NCBI GenBank assembly: GCA_029224185.1
Contig: CM055188.1
Location: 5,457,001 to 5,521,000, forward strand
Reading direction: 5' to 3'
Length of the DNA: 64,000 nucleotides
Source: Karalla daura
Lineage: Eukaryota; Chordata; Actinopteri; Chaetodontiformes; Leiognathidae
The notes beneath the pieces were generated by a model, which was not told where the DNA came from, searched no databases, and saw only the letters and a program-made list of their open reading frames with translations. Both the position numbers and the translations under genes were made by a program. Positions 34,701 to 43,565 of the stretch are shown here, in pieces (position 1 is the first letter of the stretch; every line of letters begins with the position of its first letter).

Positions 34701-35428
34701 TGGTTGACGTCGGACTTTTTGACCGTTTTAATGACCGAGTCTAGGAATTCGGTCATCTTGTGCTCAGGCTTGGTCACATAGGACATGATGTACATTATAC
34801 AAGCATACTCGTCAATAACGTACTGGATGTCCATGTTGGCGTTCCAAGCTCGCAGCAGTGCCGGGTTGTAATTGTTGATCCAACACTCGTTCGGATCACG
34901 CTTCAGCATCACGACGCTGTTGCTCGACAGACAGTCGACATGGTCCAAGTACTCATCCTTGGTCATGTTGACTTCGCTAAGAATGTCTGACAAGCTGCTA
35001 TACGAGGCATCTGGCTGCATGAGCAAGTCCTGGATCGGCCGAAGCTTGGCTTTGGCCTCCTTCTGGATCTTATTAAGCTGCCGCCTCTGCTCGTCTAACC
35101 GTGCAGTGGGGTCTTCCAAATCAACTTCCACCGTGGGTGGCCTGGTGATTATGGTTTCGTCCATGGGCAGCTTAGGGAAGCCAAATCGGCAGGCAACGTT
35201 ACCCTTTTTGCAGGACCTCGAATGGTTCCTGCTGTGCGTCAGAACCTCAGACACAATTCTGTGGAGCTCTGGGTCCCTATTGGAATCAGGCATCCTGCAA
35301 GAAACGTAGGAGTCGATGAATTCCGCAATGTCGGTGTCGGAATCATCTCCCAAGACGGGTGCATCTTTGACCCAGACCAGCATGTGAATGTGTGGACTTC
35401 CCCTGGCTTGAAGCTCCACATGGTAAAA
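31721..35428 (-). CDS. HUH Rep nuclease + PIF1-type helicase + EEP endonuclease (RepHel-EN)
   Basis: About 1,235 codons without a stop. The HUH motif RGSPHIHML lies at the very start (His at ~35390). Rep tyrosines lie in CIMYIMSYVTKPE near 34765-34810. The helicase has Walker A GGAGCGKSHV (~33745), Walker B ILIIDEISMV (~33480), GDFYQLPP, FACTAHKVQGMTM and VALSRTTSLRGL. The last ~230 residues form an exonuclease-endonuclease-phosphatase domain (HHNTQGL, LTETHL, YRPPTFS, GDFNEDLL, LIDHVYIS, SYHSPVYCTL) ending at TAA 31721. Rep nicks and joins single strands in rolling-circle transposition, and the helicase unwinds. The EN defines Helentrons. All key residues look intact. Confidence 0.93.
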   Translation of the reverse strand, partial: FYHVELQARGSPHIHMLVWVKDAPVLGDDSDTDIAEFIDSYVSCRMPDSNRDPELHRIVSEVLTHSRNHSRSCKKGNVACRFGFPKLPMDETIITRPPTVEVDLEDPTARLDEQRRQLNKIQKEAKAKLRPIQDLLMQPDASYSSLSDILSEVNMTKDEYLDHVDCLSSNSVVMLKRDPNECWINNYNPALLRAWNANMDIQYVIDEYACIMYIMSYVTKPEHKMTEFLDSVIKTVKKSDVNQRDQMKHIMQAYAKHREVSAQEAVARTCSLRLKKCSRAVVFLQTDEDGLKMSHPVGRLKDMQPDSEDVWMSGVPDKYLARPATPQFENMCLAEFASDYRVVYGEQTESKSAICLQNDMGYVQKRTEKPAIIRFARFSEKKTPEKHFRRLLKLYLPHRRDEELRNAQYPTYEKFYNCGTIRFGDVRRIVDVNRKRYEGGGRKIDAALEQYQLYGPALNAWNTFAPEVEVDREECLAEREPVEVEHDECDDIPDYRVDADGKRSVPMIDAPPLSLDFLRKMYQSLNRTQASIFYAVREWCYRRVWGHDPDPFYYFMTGGAGCGKSHVIKCIYQEATRILRQLPRFRDQGDMSQPTVLLTAFTGTAAFNISGKTLHSVLKLPRSLKPPYQGLGNALDELRAALSSAEILIIDEISMVSKELFAYVHWRFQQIKGNRKPFGGLSVLAVGDFYQLPPLGKAKPLCVYEENEFDLWKDRFTVIHLTEIMRQKDDLAFAELLNRLRVKQKEDPLSVGDRELLTRAVTDAEACRADRLHIYATNKEVDRHNADVVAALHKDVVRIAAQDYRKDPRTGSMIDLPYNYKGLKRDLPDTIMAAPGIRIMVIRNLDVQDGIVNGTFGTISHIVLDERAPAGGVKLIGLRLDNPTAGQRYRKKILGPSDDLVYIERSEEKANKRGVIRRQFPFKLAFACTAHKVQGMTMESAVVCLKRVFEAGMAYVALSRTTSLRGLSIVDLKEEKIYADPKIKLALENMPQASFQRVRPLLTFFKSMDQSVRTLTIVHHNTQGLPCHMVDLKAHHELRLADVLCLTETHLSGSTVSPLFQLEGYDMFTRSRQVSYNTCVDMAKKGGGGVAVYCKSDVRAEHRRYMQDVTDLEFLVVKVQTPVKVLLATVYRPPTFSLKTFLSNLKSLLDSLELLNHEPILVCGDFNEDLLSEGTKRIRDLFQSRGYTQLIADSTTEMNTLIDHVYISHPEKCLQSGVLQTYYSYHSPVYCTLTV

Positions 35429-37978
35429 TCAATCCACGACTTCAGCGACGGGCTTCGCTGGAGAGAGGATGAGGCTGGTCATCAGAGTGTCGACTCGCTT
35501 CTCGAACATGCGCATCACTGTCACAGGGTTGCTGCGCAGTATGTCGCATTTGGCGTTCCAGTCGAGCTCTGAAAAGTCTCCCAGTTCACCCTGCTGAGCT
35601 TTAATGACCTCTACGATTTCAGGCCACCTCATCTCAGCAGCGGAGAACGTGAGAAAAAAGGTCGGTTTCCCAATCTGCCTAACCATGGCGTGGAGATCCT
35701 TCAGCGTTTTGTTCCAGTAAGCTGGAGTGCCTCTCAGCGGTTGCATGAATCGTGTCGCATCCTTGTCCTGAATAAGCCTATCGAGCTCCTCTTTCTCCTG
35801 CAGCATGTAATTTTTTATTTTCCGCCCGTCCTTGGTCTTTGACTTTCCTTTCCGCATTTGAATTGACATGCTATACGTGGCCATGTTTGTCTCCGTGATG
35901 AATTGTGCAAAGAAGAGGTACGTCTGGTCACTAGCAAAGCGCGTATCGGCAGCGAATAGCCGCGCGTTAAAGTATTTGCTAGGAGAAAGTTTGATACCTC
36001 GAGCCTCATCCAACGTATTCTGTCCCGTTGGAAACTGCACAGGAAAGGCCATAGCCTCTAACTTGGGTACGGAGAAGAAACTCACAGGTCTGTTGCCTTG
36101 AGCGGGTGCCACACTGAAGATTCCATCGCCGTAAGACAAGATCTCCTGTGCAATGTCAGGCGGCTGCATGCACGTATCAAGACGGAGTCCGGGTCGCAGG
36201 TCCTCCTCTTCTCGGTCTTCTGGATCTTCTGGCTCATTCCGACTGTCAAAGATCTCCTCCAGGTCGACGTCCATCTCCGCGTCGTCTTCGGGGATGCCGC
36301 GTTGGTCCGGGGGTGCAGCGGCTTCCGCGTCGCGCTGCTCTTCGTCTTCCGACTCCTCATCCTGGACAACGTCAAACGTGGCACTCTCATCGATGGACAC
36401 GTCCTTATATTCTGAATGAAGCTCTTTAAGTTTAGCCACAGCAGCAAGCACATGCTTCATGTCCACTGTGTAGAAGTGCTGGTGGCCTTTGAAAGAGACA
36501 CGTCTTTTAAGCTTCACTTGCAGCAGCTGTGCTTCGGCGCTGGGTCTGGGGAGACTGTTCACGACCGTTTCCATCTCTGATGGAACGCACACAACAGCTC
36601 CATGTACGGCCCTCTGCTGACCTTTTGGCAGAGAAAGTATTTTGGCGAAAGGCAAGATTTTCGCGATGAGCTGCCTTTCGAGGACATTAAGCACAGCCAG
36701 CTCTGGGGGAATGGATGCCAACTGTAGATTGTTTGCTACAGCAATGGGTGGCATTCTACCTCTACGTAGGTGATTGTCACAAGTGTGGCAGATCCATTCC
36801 TGATGTCGCTCTTGCGGAACAGAGCAAGGAGAAGAGCATTTGTTGCTGCAGAAATGGACGTAGTTCCCTCTCAAGCAAAGAGCTTCCATTTTGAAGTTTT
36901 TGAAATATCTTCCTCTCTTACACAGCCTGACCTGATTGGGAAATAAAGCTCGGTTACAGGCTGTGCAGATGTAAGTGGGTCCATGATGAATAGTGCCACG
37001 GAAGGATGCAATGGCTGCTTCCATTGCAGGGTCCATCGGGGGGTGAGGAGTCTCCTGGTGGGATACTAAAATACGCCTATACTTCCTCTTAATCCTCTGA
37101 ACTCTATCCAATTTATACTTAATGCGGAAAACAGCATCTGAAGCTAGTTTGGCGGCCCTATGCTGGCTAATGTGTTGAATCAAATGGCGCCTGAAGTCTG
37201 GGTCCTGGTGATATTTGGTTCTTACTTGTCTCTTTTTCTTTTCCCTATAACTAAGGTTGGCTTTGTATCTATTTAACACGTACATTTTCTTATTTTGTCT
37301 AAATTCTGGCATCATGTACCTCTGGGACATGTACTTTTTTTGTCTACTTTGGAAAGCCTGATCTGTGCTGTACCTATCTGTGATGTGTTTTTTTTGTCTT
37401 ATTTGGAAATCCTGATCTGTGCTGTACCTATCTGTAATGTGTTTTTTTTGTCTTATTTGGAAATCCTGGTCTGTGCTGTACCTATGTGTAATGTATTTTT
37501 TTTGTCTACTTTGGAAAGCCTGATCTGTGCTGTACCTATCTGTGATGTGTTTTTTTTGTCTTATTTGGAAAGCCTGATCTGTGCTGTACCTATCTGTAAT
37601 GTGTTTTTTTTGTCTTATTTGGAAATCCTGATCTGTGCTGTACCTATCTGTAATGTATTTTTTTTGTCTACTTTGGAAATCCTGATCTGTGCTGTACCTA
37701 TGTGTAATGTATTTTTTTTGTCTACTTTGGAAAGCCTGATCTGTGCTGTACCTGTCTGTGATGTGTTTTTTTTGTCTTATTTGGAAAGCCTGATCTGTGC
37801 TGTACCTATCTGTAATGTGTTTTTTTTGTCTTATTTGGAAATCCTGATCTGTGCTGTACCTATCTGTAATGTGTTTTTTTTGTCTTATTTGGAAATCCTG
37901 GTCTGTGCTGTACCTATGTGTAATGTATTTTTTTTGTCTACTTTGGAAAGCCTGATCTGTGCTGTACCTATCTGTGAT
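35429..37978 (-). CDS. Helitron N-terminal region: zinc-binding segment, DUF6570-like and Helitron_like_N domains
   Basis: Continues the frame after the 2-bp deletion. After the repeats comes a Cys-rich segment (YICTACNRAL, CSNKCSSPC, WICHTCDNHL; ~36780-36990), likely one or two zinc-binding sites. Next is a DUF6570-like stretch (RRGRMPPIAVANNLQLASIP through VHGAVVCVPSEME, 36570-36780), an acidic linker, then the Helitron_like_N fold (FSVPKLEAMAFPVQFPTGQN, KPTFFLTFSAAEMRWPEIVE) that precedes Rep in Helitrons. It stops at TGA 35429-35431, immediately before the HUH motif and in the same frame. Translation from an internal start would yield a protein without Rep. Confidence 0.85.
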   Translation of the reverse strand: MTDRYSTDQAFQSRQKKYITHRYSTDQDFQIRQKKHITDRYSTDQDFQIRQKKHITDRYSTDQAFQIRQKKHITDRYSTDQAFQSRQKKYITHRYSTDQDFQSRQKKYITDRYSTDQDFQIRQKKHITDRYSTDQAFQIRQKKHITDRYSTDQAFQSRQKKYITHRYSTDQDFQIRQKKHITDRYSTDQDFQIRQKKHITDRYSTDQAFQSRQKKYMSQRYMMPEFRQNKKMYVLNRYKANLSYREKKKRQVRTKYHQDPDFRRHLIQHISQHRAAKLASDAVFRIKYKLDRVQRIKRKYRRILVSHQETPHPPMDPAMEAAIASFRGTIHHGPTYICTACNRALFPNQVRLCKRGRYFKNFKMEALCLRGNYVHFCSNKCSSPCSVPQERHQEWICHTCDNHLRRGRMPPIAVANNLQLASIPPELAVLNVLERQLIAKILPFAKILSLPKGQQRAVHGAVVCVPSEMETVVNSLPRPSAEAQLLQVKLKRRVSFKGHQHFYTVDMKHVLAAVAKLKELHSEYKDVSIDESATFDVVQDEESEDEEQRDAEAAAPPDQRGIPEDDAEMDVDLEEIFDSRNEPEDPEDREEEDLRPGLRLDTCMQPPDIAQEILSYGDGIFSVAPAQGNRPVSFFSVPKLEAMAFPVQFPTGQNTLDEARGIKLSPSKYFNARLFAADTRFASDQTYLFFAQFITETNMATYSMSIQMRKGKSKTKDGRKIKNYMLQEKEELDRLIQDKDATRFMQPLRGTPAYWNKTLKDLHAMVRQIGKPTFFLTFSAAEMRWPEIVEVIKAQQGELGDFSELDWNAKCDILRSNPVTVMRMFEKRVDTLMTSLILSPAKPVAEVVD

Positions 37979-38145
37979 GTTTTTTTTGTCTTATTTGGAA
38001 AGCCTGATCTGTGCTGTACCTATCTGTAATGTGTTTTTTTTGTCTTATTTGGAAATCCTGATCTGTGCTGTACCTATGTGTAATGTATTTTTTTTGTCTA
38101 CTTTGGAAATCCTGATCTGTGCTGTACCTATCTTTGATATGTTTT
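37330..38145 (-). repeat. 54-bp coding repeat array, about 15 units (18-residue repeat)
   Basis: Minus strand encodes RYSTDQDFQIRQKKHITD repeated about 15 times, all 54 bp apart from one 52-bp unit that causes the frameshift. Variants (Q/A, I/S, K/M positions) recur in the same order in two halves (37366-37740 and 37750-38100), so blocks of ~7 units were duplicated recently. More diverged copies continue into unique sequence (MSQRYMMPEFRQNKK). The repeat is basic and probably helical. The plus-strand open frame across the array is its antisense shadow. Confidence 0.9.
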
Positions 38146-39083
38146 TGCTGTCTACTTTTAAAAGCGGGATCTCTCCTGTACCTTTCTCTTATGTAATTCT
38201 TCCGTCTCTGGGAAATGGGGTCCGTCCTCGCAACTGGTACTCTGCTCTTCGTGTCCTTCCTCTTGGCTTTACGCCGCCTTTCTCTGTTCAATTTGATGAC
38301 CACTTTTGAGGTTTGTGGGAAAGGTTGTGGGGTCGCAGCAACGTTGGGGTCCTTCAGACTTTTGTCTTTGACCTCTGTGTGTGATGGGCAGGGGGCGGAG
38401 CTTTTGATTGGTGAAGCTGAATCGACAGCTTCAAAGGAAATGGGCACAAACTCATAGCTGGCCAGACTTGAACGGTTCTGAAATAATTTGCTCAGGTGGT
38501 CAGCCAGGTCACGAAGATTGAAGAAAGTCTTCAAGATTGCAGTTCCGTTGTGGTGTGGCAAGCCTGCTGCATTTCGGCTATGGGAATCAAAGATGCCGAA
38601 TCTTCCACACCTGTCACGGAAAACTGCAATGCACTCTGGAGACACCATGATTAAAGCCAGGCTGACTTCGTCAGACAGACACTCTACTTGCGTGGCAAGG
38701 GGTGTACCCCATTGCTCTTCTTGGGGGTTGGGTGTTGTTACGGGGCCTAATCTAGCAAGAGACATTTGTACATTATACGCATTTGTGTCTGTCATGACAT
38801 GTTTTGGCATTTCCTCCAGCGTCAGGTGGTCACTCTGAAAGCTGTTGGTGGCAATGAGTTGGAGTTTAATTCCAACATACAGCGAATCTCCCTTTGCCAG
38901 CACTCTGTCGAGGGCTGAAGGGTTGAACTGACAGCCCTCATTCTGGTAAGCCAGGAAAGTCAAAGACATGCAGGAGCACTGGTGATTTCTGGAGAAATCT
39001 TGGTACCTGCTGTCATTTTGACTATGACTGGCCCTGACACTTTCAATCAATGGCTTACCTGATTCCTTTGGCATGAGTGTTGC
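37979..39083 (-). CDS. C76/OTU-like cysteine protease domain plus start of 18-residue repeats
   Basis: Last exon begins after acceptor ATTTCAG|GCAACACTC at 39083. The first ~210 residues fit a papain-like protease of the peptidase C76 (herpesvirus tegument type)/OTU class that some Helitrons carry: candidate catalytic Cys in RNHQCSCMSLTFLAYQ (~554 of the whole), a LDRVLAKGDSLYVGI segment, and an Asp/His pair in RFGIFDSHSRN. A basic linker (KLNRERRRKAKRKDTKS) follows, then RYRRDPAF-type repeats. At ~37979 one CA of a CACA is lost (2 bp), which ends the frame as KKHHR-stop. Such enzymes cleave ubiquitin or polyproteins; self-processing of the giant protein is a possibility only. Confidence 0.65.
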
Positions 39084-39420
39084 CTGAAATGATGATATAC
39101 AATGATCATTTATTAGCATACATACTACTCTTCTTTTTTCCTATAAGATTTATTGTTGTTGTTATTACTGGCCTTTTTGTTATGATGCTTTCAATGTTCA
39201 ACCAATGTTACTATACGTTTAATAGAATTGAAAAGTGTCCCAGACACCGACTTGTACTGGTCTATACTTAAATCCTTAAAATGCTACTTTGATTCCTTGG
39301 TGCCATGATTGTTAAAACATTTATTTTTTGTCATGGCTATAAGGTGTTGTATATGAATTAGACGTAGGTATTTGTACCGTTACAGTGTTGTATGTTAGAA
39401 ATTTTGAAAGGAGAAAATAC

Positions 39421-40664
39421 CTTAGGTGGGGAGGGTGCGTCACAGCCTGCATCGCGGATGGTCCAGGAAGGTCCAGGTGGCGAAGGTGTCTTTGTCTGAG
39501 AAGAGATTACAGCAAATTTAAGTAAAAAATAAAGACTTGAATGCAACAACGCACTTTTATTCAGGAGAAATGAAATTTACCCTCAGAGCCGGTGAAAAGC
39601 AGGGGGTCGGTGGATCAAATGACCTCAAGGAGAGTCTGGTTGGTGGTGAGTCAACCAGCTGTTGACAGATTACAACATTAGACATTAAGCAGAACGTAGA
39701 CATGTCTCATTGAAAACGCACTGCATCCTCGGTGTGTGTGTGTCACCGTAGCAATAAGTGACTTACAGCGCTCACTTGAGGTCTGGGGGGTGGATGGCGT
39801 CTGTCCGTGGGCATGGACCGTTCCACCGCTGCGTTCTGAAAGATGGATAAAAAAAAGACAACCAATTAAACCTAATGTAAATTAAATCTGGCACATGGAA
39901 AAAAATAAAGTACGTACCGTCAGGGTCACATCAGTCTTGCCTGCGGGGGCCTCATCCTCCGACCTCCAGGACGATCTGGATGGGGGCGATCCAACCAGCT
40001 GTTGACATAAGAGATACAGTACAAAGCCGAGTGAAACAGTATCCCTGTGAATACGCTGTGCTGGGTATATATTCACTGTATATGTCAGTTGTGGTACAAA
40101 GTAGCATACATTGTTCGCTGGAGACCGGGGGCTGCGGGAGGACGTCCGATGTCTGACTCGTGCCGAGGGGGAGGCCGCCTGCACCATAGCAAAGAGAATA
40201 CAATACCAGTTAAACCTAAACTATTGATATTTGAGAAGAGCTGAGTAGAAAAAGTATTAGTAGTATTAGTATTAACATGAAAGCTCATACTCTCACCCGA
40301 AATCAGGTGACAATTTATCACGAATCCTCAAACGTTGAACAAAGTGCGATTCAGTCAACTTACCCTCTTGAGCTTTGGAGGGGCCTTGCAGTCTACGTCG
40401 CAAGACAGATGAGAAGGAGACACTTTCTCCATAGCACTCAGGATTGTGCTGCTGAACCAGACGGGGTTCAGGGGTAGAACGTGCTCCTTCTCCTGTGAAA
40501 CAAAAAGCACAAAACCCAATGACAAATTGTCTTGTCAAATGCTATAAAAACTTTACAACAGTTACCAATGAACACAGAAAAAGTAAAAAGCTACAAACCT
40601 CACGCTGAGCCACCCTGGCCTGGGGTGAACCACGGGACTGGGTAGGTTCACCGGGTTGGCTCGT
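39421..40664 (-). CDS. proline/serine/arginine-rich linker, exons 8-14
   Basis: Seven small exons (66-129 nt), all multiples of three and in phase 0, so any could be skipped without a frameshift. Exon 9 (40364-40492) is the most structured (EKEHVLPLNPVWFSS, then SPSHLSCDVDCKAPP). Exons 2, 11 and 13 begin with related text (LGATSSPSR, LVGSPPSRSSW, LVDSPPTRLSL), and exons 1 and 10 end alike (SRSPVRN, PRSPANN). This suggests exon-pair duplication. The low-complexity modules probably form a flexible tether between hydrolase and protease. No function is assigned. Confidence 0.65.
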
Positions 40665-40783
40665 CTGAAATTAAAGAAACATCATCAAGATTAGTTAGTA
40701 TTGGAAATGACTGCATCATGTAAATGATTTGCATTTTTAAAGCAAGCGTTACATACACACACATTAGACTGTTTAGCAGTTAC

Positions 40784-42617
40784 CTTGCTGCCCTGACCCA
40801 CTTTCCTCCACTTTTTCGGGTTATGGGTGCGTGGAGCACGGACCTCTCCAACCACAACCACCTTAGGAGACACGGTCCTAGTCGGCAGCGAAGGTGTAGG
40901 AGAGACCGGGGGCGGTGGAGATGGTGTCTCCAGTTGCTGCACAGTGGCAGACCACAGCAACTGGACGAGGACCCCCATCCCCTCTCGATCGCTCAGATGG
41001 ACCTGAGGGAATGACATTCCAGTGTATTCACACAGTGTTTTACCTCCTATATGTAGCTGCCATTTGCTGTGCTTCTCATGATCACCTACAAAGAATTGAA
41101 AGCAGACATTTTATACTTACACCATCTCTGCTCCACAGCTCCAACCTCGTAAGGGGGAAGTACTCCGCAGCAGAGAAGTACTTCACACCTGAGGAAAAAA
41201 AAAAATCAACATAGCATCCATGTATGTTTCTTGACCTTGTATAGATTTCACCATGACAGAACACAGTTTATGTAATAACTCACATTTATCAATATACTTG
41301 GAATAGATATTTTTATACACACCCATACGAACAGCCACACGGTGGAACTCCTGACGAAAGAGGTCCTGGTAAGAATCCTCAACCGTCAGGCGGGGAGGGA
41401 AGTCCACAACAAAAACCTGGAGAGAACAATACCTGTCTGTTACTACACAACACTTTTATTCACAAATCACATGCATTCTACAACAAACAAGCTAATTTAA
41501 TCATTAAATTAAATAAGTGGTTATTGTCCTACAACTACTACTACTACTACGGCTACTACTCCTACATCAACAACAACATTAACAACAACAGACACATAAT
41601 TGTAAAGAAATAAAACAAAAGCTTTACAAAACACACCTTAGGCCAGCGGCTCCGAATGGCTGTAAGGAGCCTGGCGTAGTCGACCGCAGCCTCGTCGACT
41701 GTCCTACTGGCCGTCAGGTTGTTGCTGGGAGCCAGAAGGCACACTGCCTCAGGGGTCCGAGGCACTACGGCGTTTAGCACCTCAGTCCGCAGCTGAGAGG
41801 CAGCAGCCCCTGGCGTTGACATGACTCCGAAGGAGAAGCGTCCCTCTGGCATGTCGACGAAACCATCTACAATGGCTCGTAGATGGGAGTCTCCCACAAT
41901 CAGAACAAACTGTAAGAGATCATTCATTACTCCATGCAATGAACCCCCTCCAGGTGAACCATTTTGTTCATATATTGGACAGCAATAATACCTTCTTGTC
42001 AGGAGACTCGGGAGGGATGGCCAACTTGTGGCTGTGACCAGTGAGGGCAGATATCGGCCATCTCTTCACCCTGTGGCGGTAACCAGTACCGCGGCCTATT
42101 TAGAAGAACAAAAGCAAGTTCAACCAGAAAATACCACATTAATCTTTTACTAAATGCAAATAAATGAGGGTGAGTTAAGAGTTATTACAAAAAGTTGACA
42201 GATTTAAAGGATGATTTGGGGATTTTTTTTCCATTTAAGGATAAAACCGCCACAGCTACTTACGTGCACAGCAGATGGCACGTGCATCATCGGCTCTCCA
42301 GAGCAGTCTGGATGGGGATGACGTTGCACCCAGCTGATGAGAAATTTACACAGTTTAGACCTCAGACAGGGTTGACGGTGGAGCTGTGTGTCAATGTACA
42401 CGGACAGTAAACAGAGCAGTTTCTAACATATGTATGTGGGCGTATGTGTGTGTGTGTGTACAGTTGCATGCGTATGTGTGTTGTGCCAGAAACATACATT
42501 GCGAACTGGAGATCGGGAGCAGGGGGAGTTGGTGTCCATGGTTCCGGACCGTCTCTGGTCATCCTGCTTGGACCAACGCGCCTTCATCGTCAGGGATTTT
42601 CTTCCTCTCTTCCCCAT
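40784..42617 (-). CDS. SGNH/GDSL-like hydrolase domain encoded by exons 1-7 of the Helentron gene
   Basis: Exon 1 gives a basic 40-residue start (MGKRGRKSLTMKARWSKQ). Exons 2-3 lead to KRWPISALTGHSHKLAIPP. Exon 4 (41637-41909) has SGNH block I, FVLIVGDSHLR, with the nucleophile Ser at residue ~106, block II Gly in STPGAAA (~132) and block III Asn in LLAPSNNL (~161). Exons 5-6 give VFVVDFPPRL and GVKYFS-like text, and block V is RDGVHLSD (Asp ~255, His ~258), split across the exon 6/7 junction. All four signature positions are present with no stops. SGNH enzymes are esterases, lipases or acetylhydrolases; the substrate here is unknown. No signal peptide or membrane segment is seen. Confidence 0.75.
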
Positions 42618-42896
42618 CCTGCTGGCAACGTCTTCTGCAAAATACCTGAAAAACCACTGGAAACAAAACTTGCAGATACTAACTACTAGCCTAACAACTA
42701 CAGCAAATCTATTCACCAACTACTAAATATAATTTACCCTGAATCTAATACTAAGCCTACTACAAAGATGTCTATTAAAACTAAACTAAACTAAAATCCC
42801 TAACTCAAAACTAAAGTAAATTAAACTACAACTGGCTACCACAAAAGGAAATCTAATCTAACTGTATTATATTATATTATATATTCAAGTGTGTGG

Positions 42897-42897
<1 letters not shown>

Positions 42898-42961
<64 letters not shown>
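42898..42961. repeat. (AT)n microsatellite
   Basis: About 60 bp of uninterrupted AT dinucleotides in the first intron/upstream region of the Helentron gene. Confidence 0.95.
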
Positions 42962-42965
<4 letters not shown>

Positions 42966-43339
42966 GTGTGTGATGGCTTCTGCACTCCGCTGAGGGTTCA
43001 CAAAGCTGGAAGATGCTGCTGCTGCTGCTCGCTCTCAATCCCTGTCAATCTCAGTATGTCTGCAATTAAATGAACAAAAGCAATTGTGTTAAGACCACAA
43101 TGTTTTGACATGATCTAAGCATGACAAACATCTTTACCTTTCATGGTCGCAGTGCCAGCTGCCTTTTGTGTATGTAAATTATTTTCCTCATTGAATCATT
43201 GTTATAAGGCTGCAGCTATGGATTAATTTAATAATTGATTATTCTATGGAACTGAATATTGCATGAGACAACACACCAAATAAAAACTCTGTATCTGTCC
43301 TAATCCTATGAACCACCAGATACATGTGAGTAGTTGTGT

Positions 43340-43565
43340 GTGTGTGAGAAAGCAATAGAAAGTGTGTGTGTGTGGGTGGGTGTGTGAGAGCAATAGAAAG
43401 TGTGTGTGTGTGAGAGAGAGCAATAGAAAGTGTGTGTGTGTGTATCAAACCAGCATTTTTTGAAAATACACTCCAGTGCTGTAAACATACCTCAGTAGAA
43501 AGTGTGTGTGTATGTGTATCAAACCAGCATTTTTTGAAAATACACTCCAGTGCTGTAAACATACG
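43340..43565. repeat. (GT)n microsatellites and a ~74-bp tandem duplication
   Basis: The phrase CAGCATTTTTTGAAAATACA then CTCCAGTGCTGTAAACATAC occurs at 43450-43490 and again at 43526-43563. Each copy is preceded by AGTGTGTGTGTG. Confidence 0.9.

Larger units (their letters stand above)
31721..42645 (-). pseudogene. Helentron multidomain gene, 15-exon model (two lesions)
   Basis: Exons in coding order: 42498-42645 (ATG at 42617), 42264-42333, 41992-42095, 41637-41909, 41284-41416, 41121-41188, 40784-41002, 40599-40664, 40364-40492, 40110-40178, 39918-39998, 39767-39835, 39581-39658, 39421-39495 and 31721-39083. Every inferred intron has GT-AG ends and every junction keeps phase. The first 14 exons give 518 codons and the last about 2,450. 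Domains: SGNH hydrolase (residues ~99-270), proline/serine-rich linker, C76-like protease, 18-residue repeats, Helitron N domain, HUH Rep, PIF1-like helicase, EEP endonuclease. Lesions: a 2-bp deletion at ~37979 and a TGA at 35429-35431. One message is inferred; no transcript was seen. Confidence 0.78.

Noticed and set aside
35429..35431. TGA as a selenocysteine codon or programmed readthrough site
   Set aside because: No SECIS-like element was recognised, and no Helitron selenoprotein is known to me; a nonsense mutation is simpler.
37295..38309. Long plus-strand ORFs with hydrophobic repeats (LICAVPICDVFF) that look like a membrane protein
   Set aside because: They are the antisense of the 54-bp coding repeat of the Helentron; the minus frame carries family domains on both sides.
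43239..43560. ORFs rich in THTHTL on the minus strand
   Set aside because: Translation of GT/CA microsatellites.
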